Made by a program: the position numbers and the translations under genes. A stretch of DNA of 64,000 nucleotides from Cladosporium sp. IMV 00045 (lineage: Eukaryota; Ascomycota; Dothideomycetes; Cladosporiales; Cladosporiaceae), in the NCBI GenBank assembly GCA_001931905.2, contig MSJI02000663.1, forward strand, positions 21,660-85,659, given 5' to 3'. The notes under the pieces are model-generated. The model did not search any database and had not been told where the DNA came from. It saw nothing but the letters and a program-made list of their open reading frames with translations. Positions 22,050-33,091 of this stretch are shown here, piece by piece (positions within the stretch are counted from its first letter, which is position 1; the number at the start of each line of letters is the position of its first letter).

Positions 22050-25000
22050 ATGGCTACCTACACCAACGGCGACATCGTCGAGGAGGGCATGGAAATGGAA
22101 GAGTACGACGACAATGCCATCACTTCCGAGGACTGCTGGCAGGTGATTGAAGCCTTCTTTCGCGACAAGGGTCTGGTTTCTCAGCAGCTCGATTCCTTCG
22201 ATGAGTTCGCAAGCACGACGCTCCAGGAGATCATCAGCGACACTGGCGCCATCATGATCGACCAGCAGGTGCCCATCGAGGAAGACGACGGCTTGGGCGC
22301 ACCAATTGTCAAGAGGCGGTATCAGATCGAGTTCGGCAGCGTGACCATCTCGCAAGGTTGCATCACTGAGGCTGACGGCCAAACGCGACCAATCTACCCT
22401 CACGAAGCGAGACTGAGAAACTTGACCTACTCATCACCGATCTACGTAGAGATGACGAAGAAGCTTCAGATCGCGAGAGAGAAGCCTGTTGGCGCCGTGT
22501 GGAGCGAGGAAGAGCAGCAATACATCCCACCTGCGGATTGGGAAGAAGGCGGCGAGACAGAGCTGGAGTGGGGTCCGGACCCCATGGATAGGGACCAGGG
22601 TCAGAACACCATTCGAGTCTTCATCGGAAAGCTGCCGGTCATGCTGAAGAGTAAGATCTGCACGCTGCGCAACCGATCAGAGCAAGAGCTGTACGCTTTC
22701 CAGGAGTGTCCCTTCGACCAGGGTGGATATTTCATCATCAACGGTAGTGAGAAGGTGTTGATCGCACAGGAGCGCAGTGCGGCCAATATCGTGCAAGTGT
22801 TCAAGAAGAAGACCGGAAACACTCCTGTGGTGGCTGAGATCAGAAGCGCGGTGGAGAAGGGCTCGAGGCTGATTTCCTCGATGCAAGTGAAGCTTGTGAC
22901 TGGAAGCGAGGCCAGCAAGAACGGCGCCTTCGGCAGCACGATCAAGTGCAGCTTGCCGTACATCAAGCAGGATGTCCCGATTGCCATCGTCTTCCGTGCG
23001 CTGGGAATTGTTTCCGACGAAGACATCCTCAACCACATTTGCAGGAAGAGCGACACCCAGATGCTGGAGATGCTGAAGCCCTGTTTGGAGGAGGCTTTCG
23101 TTATCCAGGACCGTGAGGTCGCGCTCGACTTCATCGGCAGAAGAGGCAACCAAGCTGGCACCAAGGCACACCGTATCAGATACGCGCGCGACATCATGCA
23201 GAAGGAGTTCTTGCCCCACATTTCTCAGGCCGAAGGATCAGAAACGCGCAAGGCATTCTATCTGGGCTACATGGTCAACAGACTGCTGCAGTGCGCTCTC
23301 GGCCGTGTTGAGGAAGACGACCGTGACCATTTCGGTAAGAAGCGTCTTGACTTGGCCGGTCCCTTGATGGCCTCAGTTTTCCGGATGAAGTGGACTCAGC
23401 TTGTCCGTGAGCTGCGACAGTATCTGCACAAGCTCATCGAGCAGCCCGCCACAAATACCAGAGACAAAGAATTCAGTCTCGCAGCAGCAGTGAAAAGTAG
23501 TATTATCACTCAAGGCTTGCGATATTGTTTAGCGACTGGTAATTGGGGCGATCAGAAGAAGGCTGCATCGGCGAAGGCAGGTGTCAGTCAAGTGCTGAAC
23601 AGATACACCTACGCTTCGACATTATCGCATTTGCGACGTACAAACACTCCCATCGGCAGAGACGGCAAGATTGCCAAACCTCGTCAACTACACAACACCC
23701 ACTGGGGTCTGGTTTGCCCTGCTGAGACTCCCGAAGGACAGGCTTGTGGTCTCGTCAAGAACCTGAGTTTGATGTGTTTCGTATCTGTCGGTACGCCTGG
23801 TGGACCGCTCACCGATTTCATGCGTCAACGCGACATGGAATTGCTGGAAGAGTATGACCCAGTCATGAACCCGAACGCCACCAAGGTGTTCGTCAACGGT
23901 ACTTGGGTCGGTGTGCACAAGAACCCCTCGCAGCTGATGGACGTTCTGCTCGACATTCGTCGCAAGGGTCTGATTAGCTTCGAGTGCACCATCATAAGAG
24001 ATGTGCGCGATCGCGAAATTAAGATCTTCACCGATGCTGGACGTGTCATGAGGCCGCTTTTCGTTGTCGACAACGATCCTCGCAGCATGAACCGCGGAAC
24101 CCTCATGCTGAAGCAGGAGCATGTGCAGAAGCTGAGGGACGACCTTACGATACTGGCAAGTGGCCAGCTCGGCGATCAGAGTGAGCAGCAGCGCGATGAG
24201 AGCATCTTCGGATGGAAGGGCTTGATCAAGAACGGTATTGTCGAATACCTTGATGCCGAGGAAGAAGAGACGGCCATGATCATCATGTCTCCCGACGACC
24301 TCGAAGAGCACCGCATGGTGCGTGAGGGCACCGAGTTCGAAGAGCCTGTGCTTGATCCGCATAGGCGTATCAAGCCTAAGCCAAACGCATCGATTCACAG
24401 GTGGACGCACTGCGAAATTCACCCGTCCATGATCCTGGGTATTTGCGCCTCCATTATTCCCTTCCCCGACCACAACCAGTCTCCCCGTAATACCTACCAA
24501 TCCGCCATGGGTAAGCAAGCCATGGGTATCACTCTCACGAACTACAACGTCCGCATGGACACGATGGCAAACGTCCTCTATTACCCTCAGAAGCCTTTGG
24601 CGACTACTCGTTCGATGGAGTTCTTGAAGTTCAGAGAACTCCCTGCTGGCCAGAACGCAATCGTTGCTATCGCTTGTTACTCCGGTTACAACCAGGAAGA
24701 TTCCGTCATCATGAACCAGTCTTCTATCGATCGTGGTCTGTTCCGCTCCCTCTTCTACCGCGCCTACCTCGACCAAGAAAAGAGGGTCGGTATGTCTGTC
24801 ATGGAGTCTTTCGAGAAGCCCAACCGATCAGACACCCTCAGAATGAAGCAAGGAACGTACGACAAGCTTGATTCTGACGGTATCATCACTCCTGGCTCTC
24901 GTGTTTCTGGTGACGACATCATCATCGGTAAAGTGGCTCCTATTGCGCCAGATGCCGAGGAGCTTGGTCAGAGGACGAAGCTGCACGTCAAGCGTGATGT

Positions 25001-25871
25001 CTCAACTCCATTGAGGAGCACCGAGAACGGTATCATCGACCAAGTTCTTCTGACCACCAACCAGGAAGGTCTGAAATTCGTCAAGGTCCGCACTCGTACC
25101 ACCAAGGTACCTCAGATTGGAGACAAGTTCGCCTCTCGTCACGGTCAGAAGGGTACCATTGGTATCACTTACCGCCAGGAAGACATGCCGTTCACCGCCG
25201 ATGGTATTATTCCCGACATTATCATCAACCCTCACGCCATTCCTTCTCGTATGACCATTGCTCACTTGATCGAGTGTCTGCTGTCGAAGGTCGGTGCTCT
25301 TCGTGGCCAAGAAGGTGACGCCACGCCTTTCACCGACGTCACTCTCACCACCATCTCCAACATTCTGAAAGACTACGGCTTCCAGCAGCGTGGTTTCGAA
25401 GTCATGTACAACGGCCACACCGGCAAAAAGCTCGCCGCCCAAGTCTTCCTCGGCCCCACCTACTACCAGCGTCTCCGCCACATGGTCGACGACAAAATCC
25501 ACGCCCGCGCCCGCGGCCCTCTGCAAATCCTCACGCGCCAGCCCGTCGAAGGTCGCGCGCGCGACGGTGGTCTGCGTTTCGGAGAGATGGAGCGCGACTG
25601 CATGATTTCCCACGGCGCTTCCGCCTTCCTCAAGGAGCGCCTGCTCGACGTCTCGGACGCTTTCCGCGTCCACATCTGCGAAATCTGCGGCCTCATGACC
25701 CCCATCGCCAGCTTGAGCAAGGGCCAGTTCGAGTGCAGACCGTGCAAGAACAAGACCAAGATCGCCCAGATTGTTATCCCGTACGCGGCTAAGCTGCTTT
25801 TCCAGGAGTTGGCTGCGATGAATGTGGCGACTAGGATGTTCACGGATAGGAGTGGTGTTACGATTCGTTGA
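22050..25871 (+). CDS. RPB2: RNA polymerase II second-largest subunit RPB2
   Basis: A single-exon gene of 1273 aa, encoding the nuclear RNA polymerase II subunit that forms one half of the active-site cleft. Landmarks: the lobe/fork region; [23 protein letters not shown]; the hybrid-binding segment with [20 protein letters not shown], whose acidic pair helps hold the active-site metal; [15 protein letters not shown]; and the C-terminal anchor with a zinc site, [10 protein letters not shown] ... [10 protein letters not shown]. The protein is ~50 residues longer than yeast Rpb2, mostly at the ends. ATG 22050 ([13 protein letters not shown]) is followed by the usual [14 protein letters not shown] start of the family. 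It is not Rpa2 or Rpc2, because the RPB2-specific [19 protein letters not shown] and [17 protein letters not shown] blocks are present. This is the best phylogenetic marker in the window. Confidence 0.98.
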   Translation: MATYTNGDIVEEGMEMEEYDDNAITSEDCWQVIEAFFRDKGLVSQQLDSFDEFASTTLQEIISDTGAIMIDQQVPIEEDDGLGAPIVKRRYQIEFGSVTISQGCITEADGQTRPIYPHEARLRNLTYSSPIYVEMTKKLQIAREKPVGAVWSEEEQQYIPPADWEEGGETELEWGPDPMDRDQGQNTIRVFIGKLPVMLKSKICTLRNRSEQELYAFQECPFDQGGYFIINGSEKVLIAQERSAANIVQVFKKKTGNTPVVAEIRSAVEKGSRLISSMQVKLVTGSEASKNGAFGSTIKCSLPYIKQDVPIAIVFRALGIVSDEDILNHICRKSDTQMLEMLKPCLEEAFVIQDREVALDFIGRRGNQAGTKAHRIRYARDIMQKEFLPHISQAEGSETRKAFYLGYMVNRLLQCALGRVEEDDRDHFGKKRLDLAGPLMASVFRMKWTQLVRELRQYLHKLIEQPATNTRDKEFSLAAAVKSSIITQGLRYCLATGNWGDQKKAASAKAGVSQVLNRYTYASTLSHLRRTNTPIGRDGKIAKPRQLHNTHWGLVCPAETPEGQACGLVKNLSLMCFVSVGTPGGPLTDFMRQRDMELLEEYDPVMNPNATKVFVNGTWVGVHKNPSQLMDVLLDIRRKGLISFECTIIRDVRDREIKIFTDAGRVMRPLFVVDNDPRSMNRGTLMLKQEHVQKLRDDLTILASGQLGDQSEQQRDESIFGWKGLIKNGIVEYLDAEEEETAMIIMSPDDLEEHRMVREGTEFEEPVLDPHRRIKPKPNASIHRWTHCEIHPSMILGICASIIPFPDHNQSPRNTYQSAMGKQAMGITLTNYNVRMDTMANVLYYPQKPLATTRSMEFLKFRELPAGQNAIVAIACYSGYNQEDSVIMNQSSIDRGLFRSLFYRAYLDQEKRVGMSVMESFEKPNRSDTLRMKQGTYDKLDSDGIITPGSRVSGDDIIIGKVAPIAPDAEELGQRTKLHVKRDVSTPLRSTENGIIDQVLLTTNQEGLKFVKVRTRTTKVPQIGDKFASRHGQKGTIGITYRQEDMPFTADGIIPDIIINPHAIPSRMTIAHLIECLLSKVGALRGQEGDATPFTDVTLTTISNILKDYGFQQRGFEVMYNGHTGKKLAAQVFLGPTYYQRLRHMVDDKIHARARGPLQILTRQPVEGRARDGGLRFGEMERDCMISHGASAFLKERLLDVSDAFRVHICEICGLMTPIASLSKGQFECRPCKNKTKIAQIVIPYAAKLLFQELAAMNVATRMFTDRSGVTIR

Positions 25872-26563
25872 GCGCGATCGCTGGATGGAATGATGCGAGT
25901 GTGGATGCATATGGCGAGGCGTTTTTTCTAATCAGATTGCTTATTCTCCGCGCGGTTGGCGGAGCTGAGTTCTTGGTTCGTTCTTTCGGGGCAGAAATTG
26001 GCGTTCTTATTGATCTGATGGGTTGGGCTTCCTCCACCATCCGAGATCGAGGAAAGAAGCGTGAGGAATCCCTCTGTGCTCTATTTCCTGATGCGATGCT
26101 TTTGCCAGCCCTGCTTCTCCCATAAACACCAAAAATTTTCTTGTAACATTATATCGCAGACAATGAAAGGAGGAAGAAATACATTGATACCCATTATTTG
26201 TTCCGTCTCGGTTCCTGTCGTGCCTTACTTTGGGTTCGTGAAGGCTGAGGATCGATACAGCACGATGTCACTGCCTTCGACACATTGGAGACTGAGGAAA
26301 GGCAAGGTAAATCATACGAATGCACCATTAATATGCTCGGTATAATACGAAAAACGTTCCTCCTAGTGATCGCTGACTGACGAACGAGACAGGGATATCA
26401 ATGCGAAAAATAACGACGTGCCCAAGGCAACCTCGCAGTGTAGACCACCGAATGCCCTCATGCTTTAATCACCACGCTTCCAAGCATTTGATGCTGCAAT
26501 TCAACAGATGAGAAACCGATGGTCCTCCCAGCAAGTTTACTTCGTGTGCGCAAGGCACTCGCA
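25872..26563. other. Convergent 3' region
   Basis: The space between the RPB2 and glucanase stop codons. I see no gene. It should hold both 3' UTRs. Confidence 0.6.
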
Positions 26564-28295
26564 TCAGTTCGTGCAAATCTGCCCAAACTTCCGATTCGTC
26601 AAGGGCTGGGGGAATATACCCGCGTCGATGAGTCTGAACGCATCCCATTCGGGCGACCCTTCTGTTTTGAAATTCCAGAATATCCTACAAGCAAGATCGA
26701 CATCGTCAGCATTCGTCCCTCATCCGTCCGTTGCCGCAGAGGAACTCACCAGCCATTAGTGTTCCGCTCAAAAGCCTCCATCTGCGCCTCGATGAAGCCG
26801 CGCACGTCGTCCCTCCACGTCTGGCTCCACTTGTCGAGCGAGTTCATGTCCTCGCAGCTGCCGTGGAAGGAAGTGCCTGGGTAGGTGCCGTCGTAGCGCG
26901 CGCCGACGCCCCACCCGTTCAGGGCTGATGCGCAGTCTGTCATCTTTGTGAAAGGTCAGTAAAATTATTGATGTAGGGATCACTGGGTTCGCTTGATCGT
27001 TCAAGAGACTCTGTTAATGACATACTGCAGCATTGTTAGCACTCTTCGAAATCAAGTCTTCGCTGAGGATGAGATACATACCCGCAGCAGACCACTCGCC
27101 GACGATGGACCACTTGTCCGCGCCATAGTATGACCCGACGTTGTTACAGACGTGCTGGCGGTGTTGCCAAGGTTGCATGGCGACGAGGTCTTCGCGGAAA
27201 CACGAGTACTCGTGGTGGTCGATGACTACCCATTCCGGACGCTCGCCGCCGCCAGAGGCGAGGTCCGAGGGCGTCAGGAAGCCGTTGAAGGTGTTCGTTT
27301 GCAGGAAGCCGTCGTGGAACTGGGGGTTGTTTGGTTAGTCTGGAATGCTGTTACAAGCGCTGTCTGTCTCGGTTGAGACATTTCGATGTTGGAAGTCGTA
27401 AAGAGCAAGGAGAGTGAGTGACAAACTGCGAATCAGTCAGTACGTTTACTGTCCTTGTGCAATTCATCTGACTTTACCCATGAATACTCGACTATCAGAG
27501 GTCTTTCGCTGATTCCTGAAAGCCCGACGGTGGAAATCGCGAGTGACCTCAGGGTTGAGGACAGGGTCAAGAGGCTCATTCAAGGCCTCGATGGCGGCGA
27601 TTACGTCGTCATACTCGGCACAGGCATATTTTTCTTGAATCTTCCCCAGTATCCTCAAAGTCTTTTCGATATTGTCGCCTTCCTGCCATTTCGGTTTCGC
27701 CACACGCCGACCTGAATTGTCGAAACCGTTCTGAGAGCCGGGAGCGCCATGCAAATCAATGATGATCTTGACGCCAACCTCTCGCGCCCATTGGATGCCT
27801 TTGTCGAGGTACGCTGCAGCGCCGCTAATATAAGGGGTGCCTGTGGTGTCAAAGGCCCAAAAACCGACTGGGATTCTTACAACATTGAAGCCGCTGTCCT
27901 TGATCTTCTGGAAATCTTTGAGCGTGGCCCACGAGTCCCAATGAGGTTTGAAGACTTCATCCAACGCCCTCTTTGGACCGATGGTATCAGTCACCGCCTG
28001 GCTGAGCGTCCACTCGTCGACTACGCCTGTAGATGGACCAAAACGCTGGAACACTGAAGGTGTAATCCATGGTTCGAGGACGAGCCAGCCTCCCAGGTTG
28101 ACGCCGCGGACTTTTTGGCGTGAGTCACCCCATGCGTAGCCTCCGGAGGGACGGTTGCGCTTCGTTAGAAGATTTCTGTATAGTCTGTGTTAGCCAAACA
28201 TTCCGAACAACTTTTTCCCGGTGAGAAGCTCACGGTGCAGCCTCAACAACTGCGGTGGCGGCACAAAGCACAATGGCGATACGTTGAAAGAACAT
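26564..28295 (-). CDS. GH5 exo-beta-1,3-glucanase, secreted, two nested introns
   Basis: A cell-wall or secreted enzyme releasing glucose from beta-1,3-glucan (EXG1-like, GH5). Minus-strand exons: 28295-28234, 28175-27479, 27319-27083, 26943-26750, 26684-26564; 436 aa. A signal peptide (about residues 1-19) is followed by a possible Kex2 site LLTKR (23-27). Then come RGVNLGGWLVLEPW (44-57), the acid/base Glu221 in ALNEPL and the nucleophile Glu329 in IVGEWS; His254-Asp255-Gly (FHDGF) and RYDGTY are also conserved. Introns 1 and 4 are ordinary. The two middle introns keep the frame and the conserved protein (VFM-FHDGF and GEWSAA-MTDCA) only if each is removed as an intron inside the donor site of another intron (described separately). 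Simple GT-AG splicing would break the frame or delete conserved residues. Confidence 0.88.
26944..27082 (-). other. Stwintron 2 in the GH5 gene ([D1,2] type)
   Basis: Reading on the minus strand: after codon GCG (Ala332) comes G at 27082, then an internal intron 27081-27025 (57 nt: GTATGT donor, GTGCTAACA branch, TGCAG acceptor). Its removal joins G27082 to TATGT at 27024-27020, creating a new GTATGT donor. The external intron (27082 plus 27024-26944, 82 nt) has an ACTGAC branch and a CACAAAG acceptor. Exon junction: GEWSAA|MTDCA, phase 0. Confidence 0.8.
27320..27478 (-). other. Stwintron 1 in the GH5 gene ([D1,2] type)
   Basis: After ATG (Met253, 27481-27479) comes G at 27478, then an internal intron 27477-27426 (52 nt: GTAAAG donor, GTACTGACTG branch, TCGCAG acceptor). 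Removal joins G27478 to TTTGT at 27425-27421, giving a GTTTGT donor. The external intron (27478 plus 27425-27320, 107 nt) has a GACTAACC branch and a CCCCCAG acceptor. Exon junction: SRVFM|FHDGF, phase 0. Leaving the external part in the mRNA would put FHDGF out of frame. Confidence 0.77.
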
Positions 28296-29078
28296 GCTAA
28301 TAATGCTGTCCCAAAAAACTAAACACTCGAAAGGATGTCTCGTCCAACTAATAGCAAATGTTGTTCATTTTCGCAGAATCTATGATGAGATGCACGTTTG
28401 AGGCAGTCGCTCGGGTTGCCGCTGGAATGTATGCGGAAGGAATGCTGGGACTCGTTATTAGATCTCCGATGATGCCAATGCTTGGGAAATGGGAAGGACT
28501 GAAGTAAACAAGTCACATGGCAAGTGAATGCGGCTAAACTGTGCCGTGGAATGTGACGGGATACGAGATGTTGATGTTGGAATATGGCGATGACGGATAT
28601 CGGCCAAATTAATCAACAATATCGAGGCTCGATCAAGACCACAGGCACTCGATGTGACCTCCACTCAAAATTGTTTGAACATTCATTTGATGCTTCTCGA
28701 TACTGCAAATGAAATCGCATTCAATTGTCTGGCTTCCTTTTTCTGAGATATGTCAGCGCATAGAGATGCCTTGTTCAAATGGCTTCTTCATGGGGTCAAA
28801 ATGCAACTGATTTTTTGCTTTGGTTGAGTAGACGGTGATCTGATCAGTAGATAGAATCCACTTGAAATGGTTTTTTAGTGAGTGTTAGTTCAACTAGGAC
28901 TAAGCTTCTGTGTCTATCAGAAGTACCTTGGGTTGCAATCAAAACCAAGAGACTCCGTCCACTCCCCCTTCAGGCTTCATACTCCCCCTCCGCTCTAAGA
29001 CATGCTGAAGATTCAGTCTCAGCTGCAACTTCAAGATTCAGGTTAAATCGCGCCCAGTAAGTCTCCCAAAAGCCTCCT
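28296..29078. other. Intergenic, glucanase promoter
   Basis: Contains the upstream region of the glucanase gene (-) and the 3' flank of the modular protein (-). It is relatively AT-rich. No gene, clear TATA box or repeat recognised. Confidence 0.55.
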
Positions 29079-31377
29079 TTAATCGGCCGCTACCTCATCG
29101 TCCTTGCAATAAAGAACGATACTCGCAAACCATTCTGCGCATTCGTCGTAGCTAACCAAGACATCTTCGAACTCTGCTCCGGGTTTGATACTCAAGTACT
29201 AGGAACATCAACATTAGTCGTCTCATATCAACACGAATTAGGGCCTATCCTTACCATAACAACGCCGGAGATATTAAAAGTGTCACCGACTCCACTTTGA
29301 TCAACGGTGCTGGTGCCAGATTTTCCACCGCAAAGGTCTTTGCAAAAGGGTTCGATAGAGTCTAGCTGGATTGATCCCGTGTCAATGTCTGCTTGGTTTT
29401 CTTGGTAGCAAGTCACGGTATCATTGGGGCCGAGCTGCCGGTCCCATCGTGCCACAATTGGGCCGGAGGAATCAGAGGCAGCGCCGCGCACAGCTTTTGT
29501 CGGCGGGGTGTGGTTTAACCAATTGATGTTGAATCGTACACCTTCAGATTCATAAAAGCCTCCCTTAGTCCGCAATCGTAGATCTTCGTTGCTGCACCAT
29601 GAGATAGTAGCCATAAATGTCAAGATGCATTGGTCGTAGTGGACAACGTTTTTCTCGAGATTCGCTCCGGGCTTGATACTCAAGTACTAGGAGCATGAAA
29701 GTCAGTCGTCTGCTAACATCATTAGAGCCACGATCTACAGTATACTTACCATGACAACGCCGATCTCATGAATAGTGGCACCTAACCCACTTTGATCAAC
29801 GAGTCTATTGTCAAATTCCTTGAATATGTCCTTGCAAAAGGGCTCAACGAAGTAACGCTGGACGTTGGTGTAGCTGACTCGTTCTTGCTTGTCGTAGCAA
29901 GTCATGTTACCATCGAGGTCGCTTGCCTGTAGTTCAACGGATTCATCAGAAGCATCAGGGGCAGTGTCCCGCACAGCTTTTTTCGGAGGAGTATCGGGAT
30001 GTACACCAGTCGCTTCGATATAGATTTCGAAGTCGATGCCCAAGTCTGTATACGAAGCACCCTTGAAAAAGCCGGTGGGACTGCATTTGTCAACAAGGGG
30101 CATGAACGCCTTGACGCAAATCGCAGGATACGAGATGTAGTCCCAACTGTCATTATCGAGTGCTCTTGCGCTGATGTACTGTGCAAAAGTCAGTCAAAAA
30201 GAACATGGTTGGTACGTCTGCTGAGCCGATGTGCTTACCATGCAGATGCCTGCATGCACATTTCTCTGTTTGGCTCCATATGGCGCTTCGTGGCCTTGTA
30301 CAAATTCAGAGAATGCTCGACAGAAGTCTTGCAACCATGCACTGTGAATTTGATCCCGTGGGAAAGTGAGCCCCTTTGCTCCAGGGGGACTGCAGACGAT
30401 GGCGTCGTAGTCAATAGGATGACAGGGATTGGTAGTGTTGTACTCAGGCAGATCGTCAGTCCCGTCGTCGCAATGGTCGCGAGGCACTATTGCACCATTT
30501 GTAGGGTGGTTTGTGGACAGTGTTGACATAACGCTGTTCGTAACCTCGCTGGAGACGCCATCTCGCTTCTGCTGGTTCGGAACCTGCAAGTATATGTTGA
30601 AGTAGATAGCATCTGTGTCGACTTGACCACCGTAGATTTGTGTGATCTCCACGCATTTATCAAGGATGGCCAAGAAGGTTTTGCTGCAAAGACCGGGCGA
30701 CTTGAGATAGTCCCAGTGTTCTTTACTCTTGACACGAGCGGTCAGATGCTAAATGAAAGTCAGTAGATGTTCCTCGATATGCCCTCGGATCAAAGTGAAC
30801 TCATTACTTGTACGCCGCCGTTTTCGTGGACTCCGGTGTCGCCCACAGGTCCCTTCGCGCTGGGGAGGTCTTGCATGCTGGCAAGATTCTCACAGAAAGG
30901 CTGGATCCAGCCAAGCCAAAGCGTGGCCCTGGCGATCTGAGTCGAATTAGACTGGCAGTTTACCAGTCCTTTGTCGATGGGATGGGCAGCTTCGACGTCG
31001 GCAGGGTCGGGATATCCATCGTCGGTATTCTGAAGGGGCACTACGGTCGCAATCGGAGTCTCTCGAGTCGCTTGGATGACGACGGTGGAAAGAGTTGTAT
31101 CAGGTATGGTATTGGTAGGGTAGATGGAGGTACTAGATGGCTTTTGGATGTCGTTGGCATGGTCCAACGGTACTTCCACCGGACAGTTGATGATACCGTC
31201 GGCCCTGACGCAATCAACGGCGTCCTGTCATGAGTCAGTAAACATCACGGCTCATTTAAGTGACGGTGTTACTCACGAATGTCGAATCGGCGGCTGCAAG
31301 AGCCACAACCGGGTTGGAGAAGACGAGGTAGTGAAGATCAACAGCATGGCTGTAGTGCCCTTAATGCAGCCAGCCAT
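29079..31377 (-). CDS. Modular Cys-rich protein, one exon per repeat
   Basis: Unknown family, probably secreted. Minus-strand exons: 31377-31277, 31224-30808, 30748-30239, 30178-29750, 29686-29255, 29198-29079; introns 2-5 are all phase 0 and 56-63 nt. Exons 3-5 are ~143-170-residue repeats: a start like YLSIKPGA, then C-x3-F-x6-C (CSKTFLAILDKC, CVKAFMPLVDKC, CILTFMATISWC), a middle with FxIYx or FNINW, and an end with C...(V/I/L)(E/Q)PFCKD and GVGDT...GVVM. Exon 2 holds only the second half and exon 6 only the first half. Exon 1 has a problem: the frame with a good hydrophobic stretch (VFSNPVVALAAADSTF) has no ATG, while ATG 31377 is one frame off. Either a base is wrong or missing in exon 1, or a later acceptor (exon 2 from 31204) is used. 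Confidence 0.7.
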
Positions 31378-31816
31378 GACTGTGCTGCGCTTAATGATTG
31401 TTGAAAGATTGATGAATGTGTGTATCGATTAGTCGATGTGTCTGTTGGTGGCTCGGTTGAGTAAGTTGATTTGGTTGGTGTAGGTGGAAAGGATTGTATT
31501 GTGGGTGAAGAAGCTTAAGTAAGGACCGCGGCAGGAGGCATTCACATGGTCAATGATCACTTGATTCGTGCAATGCGAGTGATAGGATGTAAGTGAGCTA
31601 GTTTCAAAGTAGTGAACAGATCACAGAGCATCATATGATTGACGAGGAACTCACAGGCATCCGCCACTCGACTTCACTCTGGCGCAATGAAGTACTTGAT
31701 TTTTGCTTCAGTTTGAGAGAGATCAAAGGCAGGATCATGAATCAATTTGAGGCCATTCTGATCGGAGTTGATAAATTCTATCCGAACGCATCGTCAGGAG
31801 AAACGACTTGGTGAGG
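31378..31816. other. Intergenic, modular-protein promoter
   Basis: Upstream of the modular protein (-) and downstream of the TIM-barrel gene (-). No gene or clear regulatory motif recognised. Confidence 0.55.
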
Positions 31817-32712
31817 TTACTGAGAGATGGCAATGCCTTTGAACTCCCTCACTACTCCAGCAACCGCATCTTCCACCGGCAATCTCTCCATGCTGCTCGC
31901 CCCGTAGAATCCGTGAAGGCCCTTGCATCTCTCCAGTACAAACTTGGCATCTTCTGGTTTAGCAATAGGGCCGCCGTGGCAGAGCACAATGATCTCGGGG
32001 TTGACCTCTCGCGCTGTGGCCTGAATAGCTTTGATGTCCTCCACACACTGGTCCAGGTCCTTTCCAGTCTTGGCACCAATCGTTCCAGAAGTAGTCAGGC
32101 CCATATGCGCCACAATCACGTCTGCGCCTGCCTCGGCCATCTGCTTTGCTTCTGTAGTGTTAAACACATATGGTGTGGTGACCAGGTCCAGTTCGCTTGC
32201 CAGCTTGACCATCTCGACTTCCTTGTCGAAGCCCATGCCTGTTTCCTCTAGGTTCATTCTGAAGTTTCCATCAATCAACCCAACTGTGGGAAAGTTCTGC
32301 ACACCCGCGAAACCCAGTCCTTTCAGCTCCTTGAGAAAGCGTCCCATATCTCGGCCGGGGTCTGAGGCGCAGACGCCTGCAACGACGGGCGTATTTCTGA
32401 CCACAGGCAGGACTTCGGAAGCCATTTCTACGACCACGTTGTTGGCATTCGAGTAAGGCATGAGACCAGCGAGAGATCCATGACCGCCCATGCGAAATCT
32501 GCCGCTGTTATAGATGATGATCATGGACACGCCACCGGCTTCAGCAGATTTGGCCGTGAGTCCGATTCCTTGGAAAATGTTAGTTGGCGCACACTTGACT
32601 CATCAATCCACAGAAGTGAAGTACCTGCGCCAGCACCCACAATGGCATTGCCTGATGAGATCTGCTTTCTGAAAGATGCGAGAATCTCTTTGCGGTCTGT
32701 CGGTGGAGCCAT
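31817..32712 (-). CDS. TIM-barrel PEP-hydrolase-like protein (Tm-1-like C-terminal half)
   Basis: Exons 32712-32625 and 32568-31817 with a 56-nt intron (GTACTT..CCAAG); 279 aa. The sequence is that of the TIM-barrel 'phosphoenolpyruvate hydrolase-like' family: start [18 protein letters not shown], then [33 protein letters not shown] (split by the intron), [58 protein letters not shown] and [13 protein letters not shown]. The activity is not established. In plants and many bacteria this domain is fused to, or encoded next to, a UPF0261 domain; tomato Tm-1 is the known fusion. Here the UPF0261 gene starts 379 bp away on the other strand. No signal peptide, so probably cytosolic. Confidence 0.88.
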
Positions 32713-33091
32713 GGCGTTTGTGGAGTCTCAAAGATCTCTGAGGTCGGCAGGTAGTCGAGTTTGAGCTGCGTGTTCAGGGCAATGCTTTTTGATAGCTTTG
32801 AATAGAGAGAATCATTGATGTCGTATCCAAAGACGAGATCAGAACAACTGGAGTAGCGGATGAAGGTCCAAAGACCAGCGATCTGCTTCTTGACGCAATT
32901 GCCGTTCGGCCCTGCAGCGGCGAAGTCGGATGGCTGCAGTTCTCCACCTTTGAACAACACCTCACGATCAACATGTCCTTGCGTTCGATTCTCATTTCAC
33001 AGCATTTGCTTTCTCAATCCTTTCAAGCTTGCGGTGCTCTGTTAGACTCTCGTGTAATCAAGATTGTCGCAATATCACCTGGTCTCACAAC
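32713..33091. promoter_or_regulatory. Shared divergent promoter of the Tm-1-like pair
   Basis: 379 bp separates the two ATGs (32712 on minus, 33092 on plus), so both genes are likely controlled from one region. The plus-strand frame is open back to 33029 but the family start is at MPHIIILGTCDTK. I see no clear TATA box. Confidence 0.65.

Noticed and set aside
26937..27081. Simple 145-nt intron in the GH5 gene (GTATGT to ACAG)
   Set aside because: It keeps the frame but deletes the conserved Met-Thr before DCA and ignores a perfect internal branch and acceptor. The nested model explains all signals. Kept as the alternative to test.
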